Positions 41,286-50,359 of a stretch of DNA of 64,000 nt are shown here, piece after piece. Under the pieces are notes generated by a model that made no database searches, was not told the origin of the DNA, and saw only the letters and a list, made by a program, of their open reading frames with translations. This DNA is from Planococcaceae bacterium Storch 2/2-2 (GTDB lineage: Bacteria; Bacillota; Bacilli; Bacillales_A; Planococcaceae). The stretch lies in contig WOYE01000009.1 in the NCBI GenBank assembly GCA_009740415.1, forward strand, positions 1 to 64,000. Reading direction: 5' to 3'. Position 1 is the stretch's first letter. Each line of letters opens with the position of its first letter. A program made the position numbers and the translations under genes.

Positions 41286-42752
41286 ATGAAGCGAACGATT
41301 CGCCCACTCGTACTCGTTTCCGTAATGATCGCGATGTTCGTCAGCGCGGTTGAAGCGACGATCGTCACGACTGCGATGCCTTCGATCGCAGCCGATTTGG
41401 AAAGTTTTACACGGTACAGTTGGGTCTTTTCTTCTTATTTACTCATGAGCACAATTTCAGTGCTCATTTACGGAAAGTTAGCAGACATTTATGGGCGGAA
41501 GCGGATTTTTACAATCGGTATGCTCATTTTTTTACTCGGTTCTTTATTGAGTGGATTTGCGACGTCGATGATGGAGCTCACGGCATACCGCTTCATTCAA
41601 GGACTCGGTGCAGGTGCGCTCATGCCGATCGCGACGACGATCATCGGAGACATTTATTCGTTAGAAGAGCGGGCTAAAATTCAAGGATATTTATCGAGCG
41701 TTTGGGGCATCTCTGCGATCGTCGGTCCAGCGATTGGTGGATGGATCGTTCATTATTGGAGTTGGCCCTTCATTTTTTGGATCAACGTACCACTCGGTCT
41801 TTTCGCGATGCTCGGCGTCCTTCTTTTTTTACACGAAGATGTAGTGAAAAAAGAGGTGAACGTCGATCGAAAAGGAGCGTTTTATTCAGGACTGTTTTTA
41901 GCCGCATTGATCGTTTGGCTCGTAGAAGGGGGACAATCGTTCGGGTATTGGAGCGCATCGGGCATCGGATTGCTCGGAATCGCTGCGATCTTCCTTTTAT
42001 TATTCATTCGAGCAGAGCGTCAAGCCGGAGAGCCGTTAATTGATCTGAACGTTTGGGGACATCGGACGATTTTTTACGCCAATGTCGTATCCTTTTTCAC
42101 CGGGATCGTCTTGATGGCCATTTCATCTTATTTACCGACGTATGTGACAGGCGTGATGGAACAACATGCGATGATTGCTGGATTTACGTTGTCGGCGATG
42201 TCGCTCGGCTGGCCACTCGCCTCGACGATTGCAGGACATTTATTGTTAAAAGTCGGGCCTTTCCGTACGTCGCTTTATGGCGGAGGCGCCTTGCTCGTCG
42301 GTGCGTTACTATTCGTCGGTATGTCTCCTAGCAACGGTCCGATTTGGGCAGGAGTCGCTAGTTTTTGGATCGGAGTCGGAATGGGACTGACGACGACTGC
42401 CTTCGTCGTGACGATTCAAAATAGTGTCTCGTACGAAGAGCGAGGAAGTGCGACCGCTTCGAATATGTTCATGAGAAACTTAGGGAATGTAATCGGCGCT
42501 TCTTTATTCGGAGCCATTTTAAACGGTAGGTTACGTCGCGAATTAACGAATCCAGATGACGTGCAAGTGCTGCTTACGGAAGAGACGCGCGTCGCTCTTT
42601 CACCCTTCCGACGTCAAGAACTGCAGATCATTTTGCACGATAGTATGCATATCGTATTTTTAGGCGTTTTGCTATTAGTCATTTGTAGCATCGCATTCAT
42701 TTTTAAATTACCGAGAGGAAAGGTCGTCGAACATGACAGCAACAGAACTTGA
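41286..42752 (+). CDS. MFS drug exporter, DHA2 family (EmrB/QacA type)
   Basis: A 488-residue major-facilitator protein with about 14 membrane helices, predicted to expel cationic or lipophilic drugs by proton antiport. Typical sequences are AVEATIVTTAMPSIAADL (helix 1, DHA2 motif D1), YGKLADIYGRKRIF (motif A), YRFIQGLGAGALMPIATTII (motif B) and GPAIGGWIVHYWSWPFIFWI (motif C). The substrate is unknown. It overlaps the start of ccpC by 20 nt, so the two are translated from one message, which is not the usual ccpC arrangement. Confidence 0.92.
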   Translation: MKRTIRPLVLVSVMIAMFVSAVEATIVTTAMPSIAADLESFTRYSWVFSSYLLMSTISVLIYGKLADIYGRKRIFTIGMLIFLLGSLLSGFATSMMELTAYRFIQGLGAGALMPIATTIIGDIYSLEERAKIQGYLSSVWGISAIVGPAIGGWIVHYWSWPFIFWINVPLGLFAMLGVLLFLHEDVVKKEVNVDRKGAFYSGLFLAALIVWLVEGGQSFGYWSASGIGLLGIAAIFLLLFIRAERQAGEPLIDLNVWGHRTIFYANVVSFFTGIVLMAISSYLPTYVTGVMEQHAMIAGFTLSAMSLGWPLASTIAGHLLLKVGPFRTSLYGGGALLVGALLFVGMSPSNGPIWAGVASFWIGVGMGLTTTAFVVTIQNSVSYEERGSATASNMFMRNLGNVIGASLFGAILNGRLRRELTNPDDVQVLLTEETRVALSPFRRQELQIILHDSMHIVFLGVLLLVICSIAFIFKLPRGKVVEHDSNRT

Positions 42753-43617
42753 AATTATCGTTACATTAGCAGAAGAGGGGAATATGAGGAAAGCAGCTGA
42801 GCGGATGTTCATTTCGCAACCGGCTCTTTCCCAACGTCTTCAGTCGATTGAAAAATCGTGGGGGACGCAACTGTTCATCCGTTCTCAAAAAGGGCTGGAA
42901 CCGACGAGTGCCGGCGAGTTGATCATTCAATTTGCGAAAGATACGCTCGCTCGTAAAGAAGAAACGATGGAACTCGTCGCTTCTCTTGAAAATAAAGTGC
43001 ACGGGACGTTGAAAATTGCATGTGCAACGATTGTCGGTCAAACGTGGTTACCTCGTGTATTGAAAGAATATGTCGAACGGTATCCGGATGCGAAAATATC
43101 GCTCATGACGGGGTGGAGTTCAGAAATTGTAAAAGTCCTTCATAAAGGAGAAGCGCATATCGGGATCGTTCGAGGCGATGTCGATTGGTCGAGCAAAAAA
43201 CAATATTTGTTTCAAGATCAGTTGTACCTCGTCGATAAAGAAATACAGTCGATTCATGAAATTATTGAATCGGACCGTCCGTTCATTCAATTTAAATCGG
43301 ATTCGAGTTATTACATGAAAATCGATCGGTGGTGGCAACATCATTTTAGCGTCCAACCAGGTCGCCAAATTGTCGTCGACCAAATCGAAACGTGCAAGCA
43401 ATTGGCGTTGAACGGAATCGGGTATGCGATATTACCTTCGATTACGTTAACGGGGGAAGAGGACGTCTATCGGATGCCACTCGTCGATGATCAATTTCAG
43501 CTCGCACGCGATACGTGGATGATCGGGTACGAATCAGCTTTCGAGTTACAACAAGTGGAAGCGTTCGCTGCCATTGCAAAAGCAGAGGCGAAAAAACTCG
43601 TCCATCCCTTTTCTTAA
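42733..43617 (+). CDS. ccpC: LysR-type regulator CcpC
   Basis: Regulator of the TCA-branch genes (citZ, citB in Bacillus) that responds to citrate. The 294 residues begin with a LysR helix-turn-helix (MRKAAERMFISQPALSQRL) and continue with a substrate-binding fold. Stretches such as SWGTQLFIRSQKGL, ISLMTGWSSEIVK, PFIQFKSDSSYY, VDQIETCKQLALNGIGYAIL and RDTWMIGYESAFELQQVEAF follow B. subtilis CcpC closely. The nearby ykuL homologue adds support. It ends before a strong bidirectional terminator. Confidence 0.9.
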   Translation: MTATELEIIVTLAEEGNMRKAAERMFISQPALSQRLQSIEKSWGTQLFIRSQKGLEPTSAGELIIQFAKDTLARKEETMELVASLENKVHGTLKIACATIVGQTWLPRVLKEYVERYPDAKISLMTGWSSEIVKVLHKGEAHIGIVRGDVDWSSKKQYLFQDQLYLVDKEIQSIHEIIESDRPFIQFKSDSSYYMKIDRWWQHHFSVQPGRQIVVDQIETCKQLALNGIGYAILPSITLTGEEDVYRMPLVDDQFQLARDTWMIGYESAFELQQVEAFAAIAKAEAKKLVHPFS

Positions 43618-43634
43618 ACAACTTCCTATGAAAT

Positions 43635-43675
43635 GAAAAAGCACTTGAGTGGATTCACTCAAGTGCTTTTTCATC
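43635..43675. terminator. bidirectional terminator between ccpC and the MFS gene
   Basis: A perfect 17-bp stem (43635-43651 with 43656-43672, loop GATT) between convergent genes. Confidence 0.93.
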
Positions 43676-43676
43676 G

Positions 43677-44887
43677 TTAATATGTTCGTGTCGAGCGGAC
43701 GAGCGTTTCGTTCTTTTTTCCCCAACTGTACGTGAGTGCGAAAGCGAGTAGTAAAATGAGCGCTCCGAACATATAAGGATACGACATGTTCCAGTCGAAT
43801 AGCGTGCCCGCGAGTGCTGGGCCGACCATGTTTCCTAAACTCATGTACGCATTCATCATGCCGGCAGCGAATCCTTGCTTCGCTTCCCCAGCCATTTTTG
43901 AAATGAGCGTATTGACGGCAGGACGGAGAAGGGTCGTAGCGATCGAGAAAATCGTCGAAACGAAGAGCAACGTCCAGAAGACGTGAACGAATAAAATACC
44001 GATCATCGAAATACTTGCCATTAATAAGTTGAATAAGACGATACGCATTTCACCGAATCGTTTAAAGAGCGGGTGAATGAAGAGCGACTGGATGATCACT
44101 CCGATAAAACCACCGACCGTTAGTAAAATGGCGATATCTTGTGGGCCGAATCCAAACTTATAGTTCATGAACATCGACAACGTCGCTTGGAAATTGGCGA
44201 GCCCGAAAGAGAAAACGAACATGACGATCAACATCATGAAATACGGTTCTTTCGTCGACTGTTTTAACTGTTGCCATAAGCTCGATTTTTGTTTCGCTTG
44301 TTCGATTTGCGCAGCGGTCGGTTCAATATACGGTAAGAAAAGAATCGACAGGAAGAGGGCGACGAACGAAGCGCCAGCAGCGACATACATCGGGAAGTGC
44401 AAACTAATACTCGCTAAAAATCCACCGATCGCCGGTCCGATCATAAAACCGAGACTCATCGAGGCACCGAGTAAACCCATTCCTTTCCCTCGTTCTTCGA
44501 CGGATGTTAAATCAGCTACGAAAGCCATCATCGGCGGAATCATAAAGGCCGATCCGAATCCTGTTAAAAAGCGAGAAACGTATAACATCCACAACTCGGT
44601 CGATAAGCTGAACGTCAGCTGAGAAACGCCGTAAATGAACAATCCGATTAAAATAATTCGTTTTCGTCCTTTTTGGTCCGAAAGCCGACCAGCAATCGGT
44701 GAAAATAAAAATTGGGACAGTGAAAACGTCGCAATGATGAAGCCGAGCGCTTGACCTGCGACACCGAACCCGCTTAAAAACTTCGGCATGATCGGAATAA
44801 TTAACCCGACACCGACCATCGCGATGAACATATTGAACATTAAAATAAATAGTGCTAATTTATTCGTCTTTTTACCAGTTACCCCAT
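43677..44887 (-). pseudogene. MFS transporter gene with apparent frameshift at its 5' end
   Basis: Encodes a 12-helix major-facilitator exporter. The open frame runs from ATG 44840 (387 residues: FNMFIAMVGVGLIIPIMPKF, GRLSDQKGRKRIILIG motif A, SRFLTGFGSAFMIPPMMAFV, FMIGPAIGGFLA motif C). That ATG has no ribosome site and starts inside helix 1. The proper site GAGGAGTG precedes ATG 44887, but this ATG reads GGG then TAA. One more G in the GGGG run (44882-44885) would join ATG to VTGKKTNKLALFILMFN and the rest of the gene. So it is a frameshifted gene, a sequencing error, or one using an unusual start. Confidence 0.65.
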
Positions 44888-45006
44888 AATTTCACTCCTC
44901 GTTCATGAATGATTCACAATTTGTTCAAAAGTCCTTCTATCATATCATCCGAAGTGAAAGGTGACGACTAAAACGCTTAGGAATGGCACGCATTCGTAAG
45001 AAATGA

Positions 45007-45047
45007 CAAAAAGTACTTGAACGATTTACGATTCAAGCACTTTTTTG
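45007..45047. terminator. terminator of the pot operon
   Basis: An AAAAGTACTTGAA/TTCAAGCACTTTT stem with one A-C mismatch (about 45009-45021 with 45031-45043), with A and T flanks, downstream of potD on the minus strand. Confidence 0.8.
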
Positions 45048-45070
45048 TTGATCGAACGATGGGACAAATA

Positions 45071-46150
45071 TTAATTGATCCGCTGCGTATACATTTTATA
45101 TTGTAAAAAGTATTCGTTATACCGTCCGACCCACTTCAACCCGAGGTTTTCATACACTTCAAGTTGTTCGCGGATGTCGACCGGTGGATAGTACCGTTCG
45201 TCGGAAGTAATTTCTTCATCCATTAAAGCGAGTGCATCTTTGTTAGCCGTTGCGTACCCGACATACGTCGCATTTTTTGCAGCGACGTCTGGACGGTTTA
45301 AAAAGTCGATGAAAGCATGTGCTCCTTCGACGTTACGAGACGTTTTCGGAATGACGACGTTATCGAACCAAATGTTTGACCCTTCTTTCGGAATGGCGAA
45401 CGTAATATCGTCATTGACATCCATCATATCCGCTGCTTGACCCGACCATGTGAGAGCGACTGCGGCTTCTTCATTGATCATGAGCTGTGTCACTTCGTCA
45501 CCGATGAATGCTTTCACATTCGGGCTGAACGCTTCCAATTCGAGCATCGCCTGTTGAATTTCGCGTTCATCTTTTGAATTGAGGGAGTAACCGAGCTTAT
45601 TCAATCCGACGCCGAGCACTTCACGTGCGCTATCGACGACGATGACTCTTCCTTTTAATGACGGATCCCATAAGTCGTCCCAACTTTCAAACGTTTGACC
45701 TTCGAGTAATTTCGGGTTGTAAGCGACGCCGACCGTTCCCCAAAAGTAAGGGAGGGAATACGTATTGTGTCGGTCAAATGGTAAATCGAGAAAGTACGGA
45801 TCGATATGTTGGAGCATCGGAAGTTTCGTATGATCGAGTGGTAAAAGTAACTCTTTCTCTTTCATGACCTCGACCATATATTCCGATGGAACCGCGACGT
45901 CATACGTCGTCCCCCCTTGTTCAATTTTAGCGAGCATGCCTTCGTTCGTATCGAACGTTTCATAAATGACTTTCGTATCGTATTCTCGTTCGAACTGTTT
46001 CAACAGTTCGGGGTCGATGTAGTCGCCCCAATTGTAAATGACGAGCGTGTCGGATGCCGGTGCGCCAGATGCTTCAAGGAGGCGAATGCCGACGAGACTG
46101 AGCAGGCCGAGTATAAAAATGAGTGAGCTCGCGAGCCATAAACGTTTCAT
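45071..46150 (-). CDS. potD: spermidine/putrescine-binding protein PotD
   Basis: Extracellular receptor of the polyamine ABC importer. The 359 residues start with a hydrophobic segment (4-25) and continue with the PotD/PotF fold: LVIYNWGDYIDPELL, VIYETFDTNEGMLAKI, YDVAVPSEYMVEVM, YSLPYFWGTVGVAYNP and WSGQAADMM. There is no lipobox Cys, unlike most Gram-positive binding proteins, so it may be held by an uncleaved signal anchor. It overlaps potC by 4 nt and ends the operon. Confidence 0.93.
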   Translation of the reverse strand: MKRLWLASSLIFILGLLSLVGIRLLEASGAPASDTLVIYNWGDYIDPELLKQFEREYDTKVIYETFDTNEGMLAKIEQGGTTYDVAVPSEYMVEVMKEKELLLPLDHTKLPMLQHIDPYFLDLPFDRHNTYSLPYFWGTVGVAYNPKLLEGQTFESWDDLWDPSLKGRVIVVDSAREVLGVGLNKLGYSLNSKDEREIQQAMLELEAFSPNVKAFIGDEVTQLMINEEAAVALTWSGQAADMMDVNDDITFAIPKEGSNIWFDNVVIPKTSRNVEGAHAFIDFLNRPDVAAKNATYVGYATANKDALALMDEEITSDERYYPPVDIREQLEVYENLGLKWVGRYNEYFLQYKMYTQRIN

Positions 46151-46935
46151 ACGTTCGCCCCCTTCGTACGTTCTTTTAACCAGTAGTAAATGAGCAATAA
46201 GACGATCGTGACAGCGACGAGTAAAGCAGATAACGCATTGATCGTAAGAGAGACACCTGTTCGTGCCATCGAATAAATTTCAACGGAAAGCGTCGAAAAT
46301 CCATTCCCTGTGACGAAAAAGGTGACTGCAAAATCGTCTAACGAATACGTGAGCGCCATGAAAAATCCTGCGAAAATACCAGGCTGAATCGATGGGATGA
46401 CGACACGTGTTAACACTTCTCGTTCCGAAGCGCCGAGGTCACGTGCTGCATCGATCAATGACGGACTCATTTCATACAGCTTCGGTAAGACGAGGATGAC
46501 GACGATCGGTACGCTGAACGCAATATGAGCGAACAAAACAGAAGCGAATCCGAGTTTGACGCCGAGCATTGAAAAGAGCAGCAAGAACGAGGCGCCGATG
46601 ACGACGTCGGGGCTGACGATGAGCACGTTATTGAGCGACAAAATCATTTGACGCATCGCCGGACGTTTCAAAAAGTAAATGAATAAGGCGCCGAGTACAC
46701 CGAGTGCGGTTGCGCATAAAGCGGAAAAGAGCGCGATCGCAATCGTTTGTAAGACGATGATGAGCAGGCGTTGATCCGCAAATAACTCTCCGTAATGGGT
46801 GAGTGAAAAGCTTTCAAAAGCAGCCATCGTGTCGCCTGAGTTGAACGAATAAAAAATTAAGTAAACGATCGGCGCGTACAAAAGAGCGAACACGAATAGT
46901 AAGTATAGTTTTGGAATGAATCGTTTATTTGCCAC
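46147..46935 (-). CDS. potC: spermidine/putrescine ABC transporter permease PotC
   Basis: Inner-membrane permease of 262 residues with six helices. The ATPase-contact EAA loop is [21 protein letters not shown], and LYAPIVYLIFYSFNSGD near the start is typical of PotC/PotI. The start is GTG 46935 after AAAGGAGGCGTAACAC. It overlaps potB by 11 nt and potD by 4 nt. Confidence 0.94.
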   Translation of the reverse strand: MANKRFIPKLYLLFVFALLYAPIVYLIFYSFNSGDTMAAFESFSLTHYGELFADQRLLIIVLQTIAIALFSALCATALGVLGALFIYFLKRPAMRQMILSLNNVLIVSPDVVIGASFLLLFSMLGVKLGFASVLFAHIAFSVPIVVILVLPKLYEMSPSLIDAARDLGASEREVLTRVVIPSIQPGIFAGFFMALTYSLDDFAVTFFVTGNGFSTLSVEIYSMARTGVSLTINALSALLVAVTIVLLLIYYWLKERTKGANV

Positions 46936-47743
46936 GTGTTACGCCTCCTTTATGCCGCGGTGTCGTAAAGATCATAATGATGACCATGAAGATGAGAAGG
47001 AAGAGCGCGATCGTTGAGCCCATTCCCCAGTTTTGCGTGACGAGAAACTGTTGCTCAATCGCCGTACCGAGCGTAATGACTTTGTTACCGGCGATCAACC
47101 GAGTGATCATGAAAAGTGAAAGAGCCGGTATGAAGACGACTTGGATTCCTGCTTTCACACCGTCGATCGTTAAAGGGAAGATCACTTTACGAAATGTCGT
47201 CCAGCGAGTCGCTCCGAGGTCGCGTGCCGCATCGACATACGAGCGGTCAAGTTCATCTAACGCGTTAAAAATAGGTAAAATCATAAACGGGATGAAAATG
47301 TAAACGGAGACGAAAATAAAGCTGAAATCTGTAAATAAAATTTGCTGACTCGGAAATCCGAACGCTTGGATGAGCGCATTCATCGGGCCGTGAAGTCCCA
47401 TCATACCGATGAACGCGTACGTTTTTAATAACAAGTTGATCCAAGAAGGTAAAATGATGAGCAATAAGAGCAACTGTTTATGTTTAGACTTCGTAATGAG
47501 ATAAGCAGTCGGGTAAGCGAACAACAAAGTGAACGTCGTAATTAAAAACGCATACCAAAACGAATGGAGCGTTAACGTAAAGTAAGTGGACGTGAAAAAC
47601 GTAGCAAAGTTATCGAGCGTCCATTGTTGATCGATACCGATGAAAGAGTAGTAAGCGATGAGTCCGATCGGTAAAATGACGAAACCGATGAGCCAAACTG
47701 AGTAAGGAACGATTAACAGAACATTAGTCGATTGTCGTTTCAT
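46925..47743 (-). CDS. potB: spermidine/putrescine ABC transporter permease PotB
   Basis: Permease of 272 residues with six helices. The EAA loop reads [22 protein letters not shown], and [19 protein letters not shown] is the PotB/PotH pattern. It forms the membrane channel together with PotC. It overlaps the potA end by 20 nt and potC by 11 nt. Confidence 0.94.
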   Translation of the reverse strand: MKRQSTNVLLIVPYSVWLIGFVILPIGLIAYYSFIGIDQQWTLDNFATFFTSTYFTLTLHSFWYAFLITTFTLLFAYPTAYLITKSKHKQLLLLLIILPSWINLLLKTYAFIGMMGLHGPMNALIQAFGFPSQQILFTDFSFIFVSVYIFIPFMILPIFNALDELDRSYVDAARDLGATRWTTFRKVIFPLTIDGVKAGIQVVFIPALSLFMITRLIAGNKVITLGTAIEQQFLVTQNWGMGSTIALFLLIFMVIIMIFTTPRHKGGVTRGK

Positions 47744-48836
47744 CGTTCATCCCTCCGTAACGTTCCATCCGTTCATCGAATGCTTGTTCCGATTCACCTC
47801 GACGCATAATGTGAATGTCTTCCGGCTCAAAGGCGAGCCCGATCCATTCGCCTTCCATCGCTTTTTTCGTCGAATGGATGAGCCATTCATTGCCGTTCGC
47901 ATCGTATGAAGAAATTTCGTAATGGACGCCACGGAAGAGCTGGGTGTCGACTTCGACGTCGATCTGTCCTTCCCCTCGCTTCGTAATGACGAGATCTTCC
48001 GGACGAATGATGACGTCGACTCGTTCGTCTCGTTTCACACCGCCGTCGACGCAGTCGAACGTTTCACCGTTGAAATGGACGCGGAAGTCATCTTCCATAA
48101 TGCCTTCTACAATGTTCGATTCTCCGATAAAGTCAGCGACGAATCGGTTGATCGGTTCATCGTAAATGTCGAGCGGTGTGCCAGACTGTTCGATCATGCC
48201 GCCGTTCATGACGAAAATTTCATCGCTCATCGCGAGTGCTTCTTCTTGATCGTGCGTGACGAAGACGAACGTTTTTCCAAGCCGTTGTTGCAATTCGCGC
48301 AATTCATATTGCATTTCTGTCCGTAATTTTAAATCGAGTGCGGATAGCGGCTCATCGAGTAAAATGACTTTCGGGTCGTTGACGATCGCTCGAGCGATCG
48401 CGACCCGTTGTCGTTGACCGCCTGACATATCTTGAATTTCTCGTTGGTCAAATCCGGATAAACTGACGAAATCGAGCGCTTCGAGCACTTTTTCCCGGAT
48501 GACGGTTTCGCTTATTTTTTTAATGCGAAGACCGAATGCAACATTTTCAAAGACATTCAAATGAGGGAAGAGTGCGTAATCTTGAAAGACGGTGTTCACT
48601 TGCCGCTCGTTCGGAGGAATTTCGTTCACTTTTCGCCCGTCAAACCAAATTTCGCCACTCGTCGGCTCAGCAAAACCTGCGATTAAACGTAAAATCGTCG
48701 TTTTTCCACAGCCGGATGGGCCGAGTAACGTATAAAATTTTCCTTGTTCCAGTTCAAAACTAATGTCATTTAAAATGAGATGTTCATCATCGTAACGCAT
48801 CGAAACGTGATCGAAGCGGATGATCGGTTCAGTCAT
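47724..48836 (-). CDS. potA: spermidine/putrescine ABC transporter ATPase PotA
   Basis: Drives the importer with ATP. The 370 residues have Walker [20 protein letters not shown]-loop [13 protein letters not shown], signature [16 protein letters not shown], Walker [13 protein letters not shown] and the switch [15 protein letters not shown]-terminal TOBE domain follows ([23 protein letters not shown]). The start follows AAGGAGGTCATCTT. First structural gene after the XRE regulator. Confidence 0.96.
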   Translation of the reverse strand: MTEPIIRFDHVSMRYDDEHLILNDISFELEQGKFYTLLGPSGCGKTTILRLIAGFAEPTSGEIWFDGRKVNEIPPNERQVNTVFQDYALFPHLNVFENVAFGLRIKKISETVIREKVLEALDFVSLSGFDQREIQDMSGGQRQRVAIARAIVNDPKVILLDEPLSALDLKLRTEMQYELRELQQRLGKTFVFVTHDQEEALAMSDEIFVMNGGMIEQSGTPLDIYDEPINRFVADFIGESNIVEGIMEDDFRVHFNGETFDCVDGGVKRDERVDVIIRPEDLVITKRGEGQIDVEVDTQLFRGVHYEISSYDANGNEWLIHSTKKAMEGEWIGLAFEPEDIHIMRRGESEQAFDERMERYGGMNDETTID

Positions 48837-48854
48837 AAGATGACCTCCTTTAAT

Positions 48855-49397
48855 TTACAAATAAGATTGAGTAGCGACGAGAAGAAATGTACTTTTCTTT
48901 TTAGCGATATTTTCGATGTAATGGTGATCGGTCGCATGGAAATAAGCGACTTCACCGGCATGTACGTCAAATGTTTGTTCGCCGATCGTTAACCGGATGG
49001 CACCTTCAATGATGTAAATGAACGTTTCGGCTTCGGAAGGCTCAAACGTTTTAAATTGGCCATTTTTTTTCAACGTAATACGAACGGGGTCCATTTCGTA
49101 TTCATTCGAGCGAGGAACGAGCCATTCGATGTCGTATTTTAACGACTCGTTCGTAAACGTCGTCTGGTCCGAAGAAGTGAAGACGATTTGTTTTTCCCTT
49201 TTCGACTCGTCAAAAAACTCTTTCGGTGTCGTACCGAGCACTTCTAATAAGTTGAAGAGTGTATCGATCGAAGGGGAGTTCATATTCCGTTCCAATTGTG
49301 AAATGAATCCTTTCGATAAATCGGTTCGTTCACCGAGTTCTTCTTGCGTTAAATTTTTCATGAGACGAAGTGTTTTAATTTTGGCACCTATATTCAC
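48855..49397 (-). CDS. XRE-family regulator with cupin domain (pot operon)
   Basis: A 180-residue protein with an N-terminal helix-turn-helix (IKTLRLMKNLTQEELGERTD, then GFISQLERNMNSPSIDTL) and a C-terminal cupin (ETFIYIIEGAIRLTIG, VHAGEVAYFHATDHHYIENI). This architecture is typical of regulators of polyamine uptake and catabolism such as PuuR. It leads the operon with potABCD, so it probably controls polyamine import, with the cupin as sensor. The GTG start follows AAAGGTTG. Confidence 0.88.
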   Translation of the reverse strand: MNIGAKIKTLRLMKNLTQEELGERTDLSKGFISQLERNMNSPSIDTLFNLLEVLGTTPKEFFDESKREKQIVFTSSDQTTFTNESLKYDIEWLVPRSNEYEMDPVRITLKKNGQFKTFEPSEAETFIYIIEGAIRLTIGEQTFDVHAGEVAYFHATDHHYIENIAKKKSTFLLVATQSYL

Positions 49398-49421
49398 GAA
49401 ATCAACCTTTCTTCGTTTAAA

Positions 49422-49449
49422 AGTTTACTTTAACTAAACTAATAGTTTA
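49422..49449 (-). promoter_or_regulatory. operator candidate of the xre-pot operon
   Basis: AGTTTA-N7-TAAACT-N3-AGTTTA (49422-49427, 49435-49440, 49444-49449) gives two inverted repeats sharing one half-site, 25-50 bp before the xre start. It overlaps the likely promoter (TTGATA with an A/T-rich -10), as expected for autorepression. Confidence 0.5.
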
Positions 49450-49595
49450 TCAATACTTCATTATTATAAAGAGCGCGACGGAAAAAGCAATGTTTTTTTA
49501 ACAAAATATTAAATGAGAAAAAAGAGAGATTAATCTCGTATATTTCAATAAAAAAGGAGTTAATTGAGAAAAAGAGCAGAAATATAGTGTTTTAA

Positions 49596-49610
49596 TTAAA
49601 ATGATTATTA
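49596..49610 (+). promoter_or_regulatory. PerR box upstream of the peroxiredoxin gene
   Basis: TTAAAATGATTATTA fits the PerR operator TTATAATNATTATAA at 12 of 14 fixed positions. It ends 17 bp before the -35 box of the prx promoter. Confidence 0.65.
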
Positions 49611-49627
49611 GATTCCATTCATTCTAA

Positions 49628-49656
49628 TTGAAATGTAAGAAGGAGTTTGCTATGAT
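49628..49656 (+). promoter_or_regulatory. promoter of the peroxiredoxin gene
   Basis: TTGAAA (49628-49633), a 17-nt spacer and TATGAT (49651-49656). The rest of the 319-bp gap between xre and prx holds the operators listed here and AT-rich sequence with no gene. Confidence 0.8.
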
Positions 49657-49666
49657 AGTAGTAGAT

Positions 49667-49689
49667 ACACTTCAGTGTCATTGAAGTGT
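49667..49689 (+). other. hairpin in the prx 5' UTR
   Basis: A perfect 8-bp stem ACACTTCA/TGAAGTGT (49667-49674 with 49682-49689, 7-nt loop) at the start of the transcript, before the ribosome site. It has no T tract and may stabilise the mRNA. Confidence 0.5.
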
Positions 49690-49716
49690 AATTAACTATT
49701 TGGAGGGATTTTATCA

Positions 49717-50259
49717 ATGGCAGAACGTTTAGTAGGCAAACCAGCTCCATCTTTTGAAATGGAAGCAGTTATGCCAGACAAATCATTCGGTAAAGTAAGC
49801 TTAGAAGAAAATATGAAAGCTGGAAAGTGGACAGTATTGTTCTTCTATCCAATGGACTTCACATTCGTATGTCCAACAGAAATCATCGCAATGAGCGAAC
49901 GTTACGATGAGTTCCAAGAATTAAACGCAGAAATCATCGGAGCTTCAACAGATACAATCCATACTCACTTAGCATGGATCAACACACCACTTGAGGATAA
50001 CGGAATTGGTCAATTACGTTACCCACTCGCTGCAGATACGAACCATAAAGTATCTGAAGACTACGGTGTATTAATCGAAGAAGAAGGGGTTGCACTTCGC
50101 GGACTCTTCATCATCGACCCAGAAGGCGAAATGAAATATCAAACAGTCTTCCATAACGACGTAGGCCGTGACGTAAACGAAACGTTACGTGCACTTCAAG
50201 CGTTACAAACTGGTGGACTTTGCCCAGCAAACTGGAAACCAGGACAAGACTTACTATAA
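49717..50259 (+). CDS. 2-Cys peroxiredoxin (AhpC/TSA family)
   Basis: Thiol peroxidase that removes hydrogen peroxide and organic peroxides. The 180 residues have the peroxidatic Cys52 in FYPMDFTFVCPTEI and the resolving Cys169 in GLCPANWKPG, so it is a typical 2-Cys enzyme of the Prx1/AhpC group. DPEGEMKYQTVFHNDVGRDVNE is the dimer-side helix. Codon use (AAA, CCA and ATC rich) differs from its neighbours in the way of a highly expressed gene. No ahpF is adjacent. A PerR box lies upstream. Confidence 0.95.
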   Translation: MAERLVGKPAPSFEMEAVMPDKSFGKVSLEENMKAGKWTVLFFYPMDFTFVCPTEIIAMSERYDEFQELNAEIIGASTDTIHTHLAWINTPLEDNGIGQLRYPLAADTNHKVSEDYGVLIEEEGVALRGLFIIDPEGEMKYQTVFHNDVGRDVNETLRALQALQTGGLCPANWKPGQDLL

Positions 50260-50270
50260 TTTTTAAGAAA

Positions 50271-50302
50271 GCCTCTACTGCTTATGCAGTGGAGGTTTTT
50301 CT
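50271..50302 (+). terminator. terminator of the peroxiredoxin gene
   Basis: CCTCTACTGC/GCAGTGGAGG stem (50272-50281 with 50286-50295) followed by five T. Confidence 0.9.
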
Positions 50303-50359
50303 TTTGGCAAAAATGAGGTATGCTAACGAGTAAGAAGAAGAAAGTGGGGAAGAAACGAC

